Origin: Candidatus Omnitrophota bacterium
Lineage (GTDB): Bacteria; Omnitrophota; Koll11; Gygaellales; JAQTUY01
DNA: 16,845 nt
NCBI GenBank assembly: GCA_028707105.1
Contig: JAQTUY010000021.1
Span: forward strand, 1 to 16,845
Direction of reading: 5' to 3'
Part shown: positions 1-7,188 of the stretch, one piece after another
Position numbering within the stretch: position 1 is the stretch's first letter
Layout of the letters: the number at the start of each line of letters is the position of its first letter
Position numbers and translations under genes: made by a program
Notes under the pieces: generated by a model
What the model saw: the letters and a program-made list of their open reading frames with translations, nothing else
Told to the model about the DNA's origin: nothing
Database searches by the model: none

Positions 1-1518
<1,518 letters not shown>

Positions 1519-1532
1519 CAGGAGGATTCTCT

Positions 1533-1655
1533 GGAGGCGTGGCTGAGCGGTTGTCCCGCTGGCGCGGGATTTCACTTGATCAGCCTAACGGCTGATGGTT
1601 GTGTTCAAAAAGCGGCGGTCTTGCGACTGAGCGAAGCGAGGGAGTCCCGCCGTTT
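1533..1655 (+). pseudogene. Broken tRNA-Ser copy interrupted in the D-loop by hairpins
   Basis: Bases 1533-1552 read as the 5' end of a tRNA-Ser (acceptor strand GGAGGCG, then TGGCTGAGCGGTT as in the intact gene at 1706). The sequence then leaves the tRNA in the D-loop and enters a hairpin-rich stretch: TCCCGC/GCGGGA (1554-1569) and ATCAGCC/GGCTGAT (1579-1596). At 1609-1623 a tRNA-Ser-like piece reappears (AAGCGGCGGTCTTG, one mismatch to 1728-1741). This also forms the left arm of a third hairpin, AAGCGGCGG (1610-1618) with CCGCCGTTT (1647-1655), which encloses GACT/AGTC and the apical motif GAGCGAAGCGAG. No matching 3' acceptor strand follows, so no functional tRNA is expected. The 50 bases from 1656 to 1705 show nothing else. 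Confidence 0.6.
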
Positions 1656-1705
1656 ACCGGATAGAAAAGTTTCAAGAGGCGGGAAAAACCGTTAGATTAC
1701 TCATT

Positions 1706-1797
1706 GGTGGGGTGGCTGAGCGGTTGAAAGCGGCAGTCTTGAAAACTGTTGTGGGGATTCTTCTCCACCGTGAGTTCGAATCTCACCCCCACCGCCA
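1706..1797 (+). tRNA. tRNA-Ser(UGA)
   Basis: Acceptor GGTGGGG (1706-1712) pairs with CCCCACC, followed by discriminator G and an encoded CCA (1795-1797). The anticodon loop is CTTGAAA with TGA at 1740-1742. A long serine-type variable arm (GTGGGGA/TCTCCAC) and a T-loop GTTCGAA are present. It decodes UCA and, by wobble, other UCN codons. Confidence 0.97.
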
Positions 1798-1820
1798 GAT
1801 TATAGTCAAGGCAGGATAGG

Positions 1821-1911
1821 GGAGGGGTACCGAAGTGGTCATAACGGGCCGCTCTCGAAAAGCGGTTGGGCCGTAAGGCTCACGTGAGTTCGAATCTCAC
1901 CCCCTCCGCCA
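1821..1911 (+). tRNA. tRNA-Ser(CGA)
   Basis: Acceptor GGAGGGG (1821-1827) pairs with CCCCTCC, then G and encoded CCA. The anticodon stem CCGCT/AGCGG holds loop CTCGAAA with CGA at 1856-1858. It has a long variable arm and T-loop GTTCGAA. It decodes UCG. It lies 23 nt after tRNA-Ser(UGA) and 16 nt before the secretion-type ATPase gene. Confidence 0.97.
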
Positions 1912-1927
1912 AAAAAAAGGAAAGCAC

Positions 1928-3265
1928 ATGGAAAGAGAAAGAATAAAATTTGAGAATGAGATCCTGGAAAAGCTGAAAGGCCATCTGACTTTACTGCAGG
2001 ACAAAGCGGACAGGGACAGGATAATCTTTGCCATATTCCTTGAGATGTATAATACCGCCCAAGGCAAGGAATTGATCAAGCAGATGAAGGATATCGAAGT
2101 CGAGCGGCTGTTCAAGGAATTCCTTTCCTACGGCCTGATCGATGAATTTATCGCCGACCCGGCAGTAGAAGATGTCATGATCAACGCCCTGAATCCTATA
2201 TTCATCCATAAGACAAAGATAGGGCTGATCAAGACCGACAAGAGGTTTACCAATCTTGATGAATTGAACCTTTTTATCAAAAAATTAATCATATTCTCCG
2301 GTAGGACCAAGCTGCACGCTATTAATAATGTGGAACTGCGCGATATACAGGGCCGTATCAATATCATATTTTCTCCTTTCGGGGCGCAGATAACTATTAC
2401 CCGGGCGAAAGAACAGCCTTTGAGCATCGTCGAATTGATCGAGCTTAAGTCTTTATCCTGCGACCTGGCCGCCCAGTTGTGGATCTATGTCGAGGGCCTG
2501 GGTATAAAGCCGGCCAATATTATCCTTTCCGGAGGCCCCGGAAGCGGGAAAACAACGCTTCTTAACGCCCTGTTTAGTTTTATTCCCGCCAAAGACAGGC
2601 TGGTGGTCATAGAGGACACCCTGGAGTTGAATACCTCGCTTGAAGAGAATTGTTCGCGGCTGGAAAGCGATGAAGGTCTTTCCAGCGAGGACTTGGTCAA
2701 GAACAGCCTCAGGATGCGCCCGGATAGGGTCATCGTCGGAGAGGTCAGGGGCAGGGAGGCGGCCGATCTGATGACCGCGATGAATATAGGAAAATATTGC
2801 ATGGGAACCATTCACGCCTCAACGGCCAGGGAAACCGTCATCAGGCTGCAGAATGAGCCGATGAACGTGCCTGAGGTCCTGATAAATCTGGTTGATGTTA
2901 TCGTTATAATGAGAAGGTTCAATGTGCAGTCCGATGTTTACCGCGTTGTCGGTGAAGTAGTGGAGACTGCCGGCCTGGAAAAGAAGATAATCCTGCTTTC
3001 GCCTATCTGGGAATATGATTATTCCCGCAAGGAGTTTACCGAAATTTCGGTCAGCAGTATTTACAGGGATAAGCTGGCAAAGGTGAGCGGCATTACCGCC
3101 AAAGAGGTAATGGACGAGATAAAACGCCGCAGCCTCATATTGAAAACTATGCTTGATAAAGGGATTAAGACGATGCCGCAGGTCACTAAGTTCTGCCGGC
3201 AGTATTCCGAGAACCCTTTAGCGGTAATGCAGGAATTGGGCCTTACCTACGGCAAGCTTTTATAA
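1928..3265 (+). CDS. Type II/IV secretion or pilus assembly ATPase (CpaF/archaeal FlaI-like)
   Basis: A hexameric motor ATPase of the PilT/VirB11/GspE superfamily, expected at the cytoplasmic face of a pilus or secretion machine. Of 445 residues, about 1-190 form the N-terminal domain (DEFIADPAVEDVMINALNP is the usual CpaF-type entry). The Walker A is GGPGSGKTT at 202-210, the acidic VIEDTLEL at about 227-234, Walker B RMRPDRVIVGEVRG at 262-275, and the His box MGTIHAST at 292-299. The C-terminal helical extension of about 130 residues (including KEVMDEIKRRSLILKTMLDKGI) recalls archaeal-type ATPases. SD AAGGA sits 6 nt before the ATG. No other pilus or secretion gene lies in the window, so its partners are elsewhere. 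Substrate unknown. Confidence 0.9.
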   Translation: MERERIKFENEILEKLKGHLTLLQDKADRDRIIFAIFLEMYNTAQGKELIKQMKDIEVERLFKEFLSYGLIDEFIADPAVEDVMINALNPIFIHKTKIGLIKTDKRFTNLDELNLFIKKLIIFSGRTKLHAINNVELRDIQGRINIIFSPFGAQITITRAKEQPLSIVELIELKSLSCDLAAQLWIYVEGLGIKPANIILSGGPGSGKTTLLNALFSFIPAKDRLVVIEDTLELNTSLEENCSRLESDEGLSSEDLVKNSLRMRPDRVIVGEVRGREAADLMTAMNIGKYCMGTIHASTARETVIRLQNEPMNVPEVLINLVDVIVIMRRFNVQSDVYRVVGEVVETAGLEKKIILLSPIWEYDYSRKEFTEISVSSIYRDKLAKVSGITAKEVMDEIKRRSLILKTMLDKGIKTMPQVTKFCRQYSENPLAVMQELGLTYGKLL

Positions 3266-3275
3266 ATTTCTTATT

Positions 3276-3365
3276 GGAGAGGTCGCGTAGTCCGGTTTAG
3301 CGCGCACGCCTGGAGAGCGTGTAATCCGAAAGGATTCGAGAGTTCAAATCTCTCCCTCTCCGCCA
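3276..3365 (+). tRNA. tRNA-Ser(GGA)
   Basis: Acceptor GGAGAGG (3276-3282) pairs with CCTCTCC, then G and encoded CCA (3363-3365). The anticodon stem CACGC/GCGTG holds loop CTGGAGA with GGA at 3312-3314. The variable arm AATCC/GGATT and T-loop GTTCAAA fit a serine tRNA. It decodes UCC/UCU. It begins 10 nt after the stop of the ATPase gene. Confidence 0.97.
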
Positions 3366-3388
3366 TTAATTTCCGAGCGGAGGTACGT

Positions 3389-3745
3389 ATGGCCAAAGTA
3401 GAGTTTGTGCACTACAAAGAGAAAGAGATACTGCTGATTGATTTCTCAGGCACCCCGGATGATATATTGCCGACTATTGAGGCAGCTAAAGAGGTGATTT
3501 CCAAACAGCCTCCGAATTCGCTCCTGACGCTGACTGATGTGACCGATTCGAAGTTCAACAATGACGTCAGGGAACACTTAAAGACGTTTGTGGTCCATAA
3601 TAAGCCGCATGTCAAGGCCGCGGCTGTCGTCGGCGTTACCGGGCTGAAGAAGGTCCTCTATACTGTTGTAGTCCAATTTTCCGGCAGGAACCTGCCGGCT
3701 TTTGACACTCTGGACGAAGCCAAGGAATGGCTGGTGAAGCAATAA
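3389..3745 (+). CDS. SpoIIAA/STAS-like (STAS/SEC14-type) small cytoplasmic protein
   Basis: A 118-residue soluble protein with no signal peptide or membrane segment. Its pattern (EILLIDFSG, then NSLLTLTDVTDSKF, HNKPHVKAAAVVGVTGLKKV and a C-terminal FDTLDEAKEWL) matches the widespread small bacterial proteins annotated as STAS/SEC14 domain-containing or SpoIIAA-like. These have an alternating beta-alpha fold and no settled function. GGAGG lies 5 nt before the ATG, giving a firm start. The gene sits 23 nt after tRNA-Ser(GGA) and 4 nt before the aldehyde dehydrogenase, so the two are probably co-transcribed. The family call is from memory of the sequence pattern. Confidence 0.8.
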   Translation: MAKVEFVHYKEKEILLIDFSGTPDDILPTIEAAKEVISKQPPNSLLTLTDVTDSKFNNDVREHLKTFVVHNKPHVKAAAVVGVTGLKKVLYTVVVQFSGRNLPAFDTLDEAKEWLVKQ

Positions 3746-3749
3746 TATT

Positions 3750-5123
3750 ATGAGCGAGAATATCGATAAAATAATATCCGATCAAAGGATTTTTTTTAAC
3801 ACGCAAAAGACCAAAGATCTTGATTTTAGGGTCCGGCAGCTTAAGAAATTAAGGTCTGCGCTTTACGAATTTGAGAGGGATTTATACGAAGCCTTAGCTA
3901 AGGACCTTCACAGGCCGAAGATCGAGACGTATGGCTCTGAGATAGGATATTGTTTAAATGAGATATCCGTAGTCATCAAGAACTTGAGAGCCTGGGCAAG
4001 TCCGGTCAAAGCTAAGGGCCCGAAGTTGTTTTATTTTGCTAAAGGTTCTATATGTAAAGAGCCGTTAGGGGTGGTCCTGATAATCGGCCCGTGGAACTAC
4101 CCCCTGGGCCTGCTTATCACCCCGTTCATAGAGGCGATTGCCGCCGGCAATTGCGTGGTTCTCAAGCCCTCTGAAGTTTCTGTTAATACCGCCTTGGTCA
4201 TCCAAAAGATGATCGAAAAGCATTTTGGCAAGGAGTATGTAAGCGTTATACAGGGCGGGCCAGAAGCAACCCAGGAATTGCTTAAGCGGAAATTTGATTA
4301 TATATTCTTCACGGGCGGCGAGGCGGTCGGCAAGATCGTCATGAAAGCCGCGTCTGAAAATTTAACACCGCTTACATTGGAACTTGGCGGTAAAAGCCCC
4401 TGCGTGGTTGACGCCAATGCCCATCTTGAAAGAGCTGCTTCGCGCATATGCTGGGGAAAATTCATGAACGCGGGGCAGACTTGTATCGCCCCGGATTACC
4501 TGCTCGTTGACAGGAAGATCAAGGATCAGTTCGTCGATCTGCTCAAGATAAGAATAATCCAATTCTACGGGCGTAATGCCAACGAAAGCCCGAATTACGG
4601 CAGGATCGTTAACGAAAAACACTTTCGCAGGATCTGTGGATACCTCAGAGACGGCCATGTGGTCTTTGGCGGACAAACTGACCAGAAAGAACTTTACATC
4701 GCCCCTACGCTGATAGATAATATCAGTCTTAGCGCGCCGGTTATGCAAGAGGAGATATTCGGGCCCATCCTGCCGATCTTGGAATACACCGGTATAGAAG
4801 ACGCGATTAGTTTCATTAATTCCCGGCCTAAGCCCCTGGCGTTGTACGTCTTTTCAGACGATAAGGTATTTGAAGAGAAAATGTTATCCGGGACGACTTC
4901 CGGCGGCGTTGCCGTAAATGATGTACTGCTCCACTCTAACTCTCCTTTTATTCCTTTTGGAGGAGTGGGCAGCAGCGGTTTTGGCAGGTATCACGGTAAA
5001 TATGGCTTTGACGCGTTTTCCAACACCAGGAGCGTCTTAAGAAATACGGTTTTATTCGATAATTTCAGGTTTCCTCCGTACTTGAAGTTTGGATTACACA
5101 TAATAAGGCACAATCTCAAATGA
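3750..5123 (+). CDS. NAD(P)-dependent aldehyde dehydrogenase, class 3 / fatty-aldehyde type
   Basis: Oxidises aldehydes to carboxylic acids with NAD(P). The 457-residue length and the C-terminal extension (FDNFRFPPYLKFGLH) fit class 3 / fatty aldehyde dehydrogenases, which are shorter than the ~500-residue class 1/2 enzymes. Key residues are visible: Asn116 in GPWNYP, Lys139 in KPSE, the FFTGGEAVGK nucleotide loop (186-195), Glu211 in LELGGKSP and nucleophile Cys245 in NAGQTCIAPDY. The ATG lies 4 nt after the upstream stop with no strong SD, implying coupling to the STAS-like gene. The substrate is not shown; long- or medium-chain aldehydes are the family norm. A hairpin (5124-5167) begins right after the stop and could serve as a transcript end. 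Confidence 0.93.
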   Translation: MSENIDKIISDQRIFFNTQKTKDLDFRVRQLKKLRSALYEFERDLYEALAKDLHRPKIETYGSEIGYCLNEISVVIKNLRAWASPVKAKGPKLFYFAKGSICKEPLGVVLIIGPWNYPLGLLITPFIEAIAAGNCVVLKPSEVSVNTALVIQKMIEKHFGKEYVSVIQGGPEATQELLKRKFDYIFFTGGEAVGKIVMKAASENLTPLTLELGGKSPCVVDANAHLERAASRICWGKFMNAGQTCIAPDYLLVDRKIKDQFVDLLKIRIIQFYGRNANESPNYGRIVNEKHFRRICGYLRDGHVVFGGQTDQKELYIAPTLIDNISLSAPVMQEEIFGPILPILEYTGIEDAISFINSRPKPLALYVFSDDKVFEEKMLSGTTSGGVAVNDVLLHSNSPFIPFGGVGSSGFGRYHGKYGFDAFSNTRSVLRNTVLFDNFRFPPYLKFGLHIIRHNLK

Positions 5124-5227
5124 GCACCTAACTTACGGAGTGCAAAGCACGACGTAAGTTATTGTGCGAATTGATTTCTGCATAAGCAACACGGTCAAAT
5201 GCAGGGATATAGAGATAATCTTCTTAC
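5124..5227 (+). repeat. Double-hairpin unit A (most decayed copy)
   Basis: First of three related units filling the 389-bp gene-free stretch before tRNA-Arg. Hairpin 1 pairs GCAC..TAACTTACG (5124-5137) with CGTAAGTTA..GTGC (5153-5167), with an inner GTGC/GCAC. Hairpin 2 pairs TTTCTGCAT (5175-5183) with ATGCAGGGA (5199-5207), including two wobbles. An ATAGAG tail (5210-5215) resembles the D-arm tail seen in unit C. The tRNA-Arg 5' piece seen in B and C is absent here. Confidence 0.6.
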
Positions 5228-5372
5228 GCGCCTGTAGCTTTAACGAGGTCATGGCTTACGGAACGAAGTGACGTAAGCCATTTGGCCGAGTTAATCCTTG
5301 CATCTACGAGCTGATTTCGTAAGAAATCAGTGAGTGCTGAGATGCAAGGACAACAGAGAATATAGTTTCACT
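5228..5372 (+). repeat. Double-hairpin unit B with truncated tRNA-Arg 5' end
   Basis: Starts with 12 nt identical to the first 12 nt of the tRNA-Arg gene (GCGCCTGTAGCT, 5228-5239). Hairpin 1 is ATGGCTTACG (5251-5260) with CGTAAGCCAT (5272-5281), extended by GGTC/GGCC. Its apex is GAACGAAGTGA. Hairpin 2 is TCCTTGCATC (5295-5304) with GATGCAAGGA (5341-5350), a perfect 10-bp stem. It encloses a perfect 8-bp hairpin CTGATTTC/GAAATCAG (5311-5330). Confidence 0.7.
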
Positions 5373-5512
5373 GCGCCTGTAGCTCAATTTTAATGAGGCC
5401 ACAACTTACGGAACGCAGTGAACGTAAGTTGTTGGCCGAATTAATCCCTGCACAAGAGCTTTACTGGTAAGTGCAGGGAGGATAGAGCACTAAATTTACT
5501 AGAGTTTTTCAT
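5373..5512 (+). repeat. Double-hairpin unit C: tRNA-Arg 5' copy split in the D-loop by a 90-bp insert
   Basis: Bases 5373-5389 equal tRNA-Arg 5513-5529 and bases 5480-5490 (GGATAGAGCAC) equal tRNA-Arg 5530-5540. The two pieces therefore join into the exact first 28 nt of the tRNA, with 5390-5479 inserted in the D-loop. The insert holds hairpin 1, GGCCACAACTTACG (5397-5410) with CGTAAGTTGTTGGCC (5423-5437, one extra T), and hairpin 2, TCCCTGCAC (5445-5453) with GTGCAGGGA (5471-5479). The copy stops matching the tRNA before the anticodon arm, so it cannot make a tRNA. Confidence 0.8.
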
Positions 5513-5586
5513 GCGCCTGTAGCTCAATTGGATAGAGCACTTGCCTACGGAGCAAGTTGTTGCAGGTTCGATTCCTGCCAGGCGCA
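5513..5586 (+). tRNA. tRNA-Arg(ACG)
   Basis: Acceptor GCGCCTG (5513-5519) pairs with CAGGCGC, then discriminator A. Unlike the four serine tRNA genes here, CCA is not encoded (ACAA follows), so it must be added by the CCA-adding enzyme. The anticodon stem CTTGC/GCAAG holds loop CTACGGA with ACG at 5547-5549. A34 of this tRNA is the standard bacterial substrate for deamination to inosine, and the deaminase gene starts 17 nt downstream. Confidence 0.97.
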
Positions 5587-5603
5587 CAATAATATAAAAT
5601 TTA

Positions 5604-6065
5604 ATGGGCAAAATTGACGAGATTTATATGTCCGAAGCCTTGAAAGAGGCCGGCAAGGCAGCCGAGCACGACGAAGTTCCGGTCGGCTGCGTGATCGTGC
5701 ACGATCGCAAGATCATTGCCCGCGGCCACAATCAGGTCGAGAGGCTCAAAGATCCCACTGCCCATGCTGAGATGATAGCGTTAACGTCCGCGGCTAATTT
5801 CCTGAGTTCTAAATGGCTCAGCGACGCGACGCTCTATGTTACCATTGAGCCTTGTTCTATGTGCGCCGGAGCCCTGGTTCTTTCGCGTATCAGGCGGGTT
5901 GTTTACGGCGCCAAGGATCCTAAGACCGGAGCCTGCGGTTCGGTAGTAAATATAGCCAATCACAAGAAGCTTAATCACCGCGTCACAGTTAAAAGCGGGA
6001 TCCTGGCAAAAGAATGCGGCGCATTATTGACGGAATTCTTTAAGAAAAAAAGAGCAAAAGCGTAA
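5604..6065 (+). CDS. tadA: tRNA-specific adenosine deaminase TadA
   Basis: A zinc hydrolase that converts A34 to inosine in tRNA-Arg(ACG), allowing it to read CGU, CGC and CGA. The 153-residue product shows the cytidine/deoxycytidylate deaminase fold: VPVGCVIVHD near residues 26-35, zinc ligand His with catalytic Glu in DPTAHAEMIAL, and the two Cys ligands in TIEPCSMCAGAL. Length and the C-terminal helix fit bacterial TadA. The chosen ATG has no good SD. Met9 (5628) is an alternative start, but the longer form aligns better with family N-termini. It lies 17 nt after tRNA-Arg(ACG) and 5 nt before tRNA-Ser(GCU), so it may share a transcript with its substrate tRNA. Confidence 0.96.
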   Translation: MGKIDEIYMSEALKEAGKAAEHDEVPVGCVIVHDRKIIARGHNQVERLKDPTAHAEMIALTSAANFLSSKWLSDATLYVTIEPCSMCAGALVLSRIRRVVYGAKDPKTGACGSVVNIANHKKLNHRVTVKSGILAKECGALLTEFFKKKRAKA

Positions 6066-6070
6066 ATTCT

Positions 6071-6162
6071 GGAGAGGTGGCAGAGCGGTCGAATGCAACT
6101 CACTGCTAATGAGTTGACCTGAGAAATCGGGTCCCTGGGTTCAAATCCCAGCCTCTCCGCCA
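6071..6162 (+). tRNA. tRNA-Ser(GCU)
   Basis: Acceptor GGAGAGG (6071-6077) pairs with CCTCTCC, then G and encoded CCA (6160-6162). The anticodon stem ACTCA/TGAGT holds loop CTGCTAA with GCT at 6105-6107. A long variable arm and T-loop GTTCAAA are present. It decodes AGC/AGU. Its last six bases (CCGCCA) are the start of a 25-bp direct repeat that bounds the adjacent island. Confidence 0.97.
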
Positions 6163-6181
6163 ACTGGGAAAGGGCGCTGTC
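6157..6181 (+). repeat. Direct repeat, left copy (putative attachment core, att-L)
   Basis: The 25-bp sequence starts CCGCCAACTGGG and ends GGGCGCTGTC. It covers the tRNA-Ser(GCU) discriminator/CCA end and 19 bases beyond. A perfect copy lies at 8286-8310. The match stops sharply on both sides (T versus A before it, T versus A after it). Confidence 0.85.
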
Positions 6182-6229
6182 TCGATAAGGCGACGGAAGG
6201 TCCCTTCCGTCGAGAAAACGAGGCGGCGC
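6174..6229. other. Long bipartite hairpin next to the tRNA-Ser attachment core
   Basis: Outer stem GCGCTGTCTCG (6174-6184) with CGAGGCGGCGC (6219-6229) gives 11 bp with two G-T wobbles. Inner stem CGACGGAAGG (6191-6200) with CCTTCCGTCG (6203-6212) gives up to 10 bp. They are separated by a symmetric 6/6 internal loop and followed by TCTTTT. The first 8 bases of the outer left arm belong to the 25-bp repeat. It could be a terminator for the tRNA transcript or a structure at the recombination site. Confidence 0.6.
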
Positions 6230-6521
6230 TCTTTTAAAATAAGGTTCGAACCGATTTTCTCAAGGAATTCCCTCTGTAATCCTAAATTTCCTTCCCTTAC
6301 GGCGTATTCCGCTGCGTTTAAAGAAGTTACGAGAGCTTTCGCCGGTTCGAACCAGGAGCAACTCCCGCCAGCAAAATCCCGCGTAGATTCCTGCAATTTC
6401 TTCTTATCGTTAATGAAATCCGCCTTTTTTCGCTGGTATTCCTCGAGTGTGATCGTCCCTGCCAGGTAAATATCTATCAGCTTACTGACCTTATCGTCCT
6501 TGGGGAGAACTGGAAAAAAGA

Positions 6522-6560
6522 TTGACATTTCCGTATAAAGTGTATATACTTATGTATAAG
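6522..6560 (+). promoter_or_regulatory. abiE promoter with overlapping inverted repeats (putative operator)
   Basis: TTGACA (6522-6527), a 17-nt spacer and TATACT (6545-6550) form a near-consensus sigma70 promoter. Inverted repeats overlay it: GTATA-N7-TATAC (6533-6549), AAGT-N6-ACTT (6538-6551) and CTTAT-N2-ATAAG (6549-6560). AbiEi antitoxins are known to bind inverted repeats in their own promoter, so these are candidate autorepression sites. The start codon of abiEi is at 6586, with GGAG 5 nt before it. Confidence 0.75.
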
Positions 6561-6585
6561 TAATGGCACAACCTACGGAGATATA

Positions 6586-7188
6586 ATGAAAGCTAAAACA
6601 AATAAAATGGAAGCCTATCTTAAAAGTCATGGTGGAGTAGCGCGGTTTTCATCAATTCTAAGGGCCGGATTTCATCCAGACGCGCTTAGAAAACTGGAGA
6701 AAGAGAACAGGGTTGAGAAGATCGGGAGGGGGCTGTACCGGCTGACGAGCTATACTCTTGGCTCTCACCCGGACTATCTTCTTTCATCTCTTCAGGCATC
6801 TAAGGGAATTATTTGTCTTGTCTCGGCTCTTTACTTTCATAAGGCAACGACTGAGATACCGCGCGTTATAGATATTGCTATCCCATCAGGCGCGCGCGCT
6901 AATAGGATTAAATACCCGCCAGTAAAATTCTATCGTTTTTCATTTAAGGCATGGGAAACAGGCATTGAAAAATATGAGATTGCGGGACACGAGGTCAGAA
7001 TTTACAGCCTTGCTAAAACGATCGCGGATTGTTTTAAATTCCGTAATAAGATAGGCACAGATGTTGCCAGAGATGCAGTCAAGGTTGCCGTTACGGAGAA
7101 GGGCGTAAAACCAAAAGAGATTATGTATTATGCTAAAATTTGCCGAGTTGATCGAATCATTAAACCTATACTGGAAGCCATACTATGA
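6586..7188 (+). CDS. abiEi: AbiEi-family antitoxin / transcriptional regulator
   Basis: A 200-residue protein matching the AbiEi antitoxin layout: an N-terminal winged helix (about residues 8-55, with GGVARFSSILRAGFHPDALR and IGRGLYRL) and a C-terminal domain whose SLAKTIADCFKFRNKIG segment (141-157) is characteristic. In studied AbiE systems this protein counteracts the partner nucleotidyltransferase and represses its own operon. It has GGAG 5 nt before the ATG and a strong promoter with inverted repeats. It overlaps abiEii by 4 nt (ATGA), a typical toxin-antitoxin arrangement. The gene looks more AT-rich than its neighbours, and it lies inside the 25-bp repeats, which supports horizontal acquisition. 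Confidence 0.87.
   Translation: MKAKTNKMEAYLKSHGGVARFSSILRAGFHPDALRKLEKENRVEKIGRGLYRLTSYTLGSHPDYLLSSLQASKGIICLVSALYFHKATTEIPRVIDIAIPSGARANRIKYPPVKFYRFSFKAWETGIEKYEIAGHEVRIYSLAKTIADCFKFRNKIGTDVARDAVKVAVTEKGVKPKEIMYYAKICRVDRIIKPILEAIL

Larger units (their letters stand above)
6106..6528 (-). pseudogene. Large serine recombinase, C-terminal remnant
   Basis: The minus-strand frame encodes the far C-terminal part of a large serine site-specific recombinase. It shows the post-zinc-ribbon segment KLIDIYLAGTITLEEYQRKK, a coiled coil (about residues 27-50), then residues 61-106 ending GSNLILKERRLVFS. This order is typical of the family, which runs to about 500 residues. The resolvase catalytic domain and recombinase core are missing, and the frame starts next to the abiE promoter, so the gene is cut off at its 5' side. 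Its last 17 codons (residues 124-140) are simply tRNA-Ser(GCU) read backwards, so the native C-terminus was replaced on integration. It probably came from the integrase of the element now marked by the 25-bp repeats. Confidence 0.75.

Noticed and set aside
5124..5512. CRISPR-like array
   Set aside because: The three units are not identical repeats with unique spacers; they are diverged hairpins attached to tRNA fragments, and no cas genes are present.
5373..5586. Intron-containing tRNA-Arg
   Set aside because: The split copy ends before the anticodon arm, and a complete tRNA follows, so no spliced product can be built.
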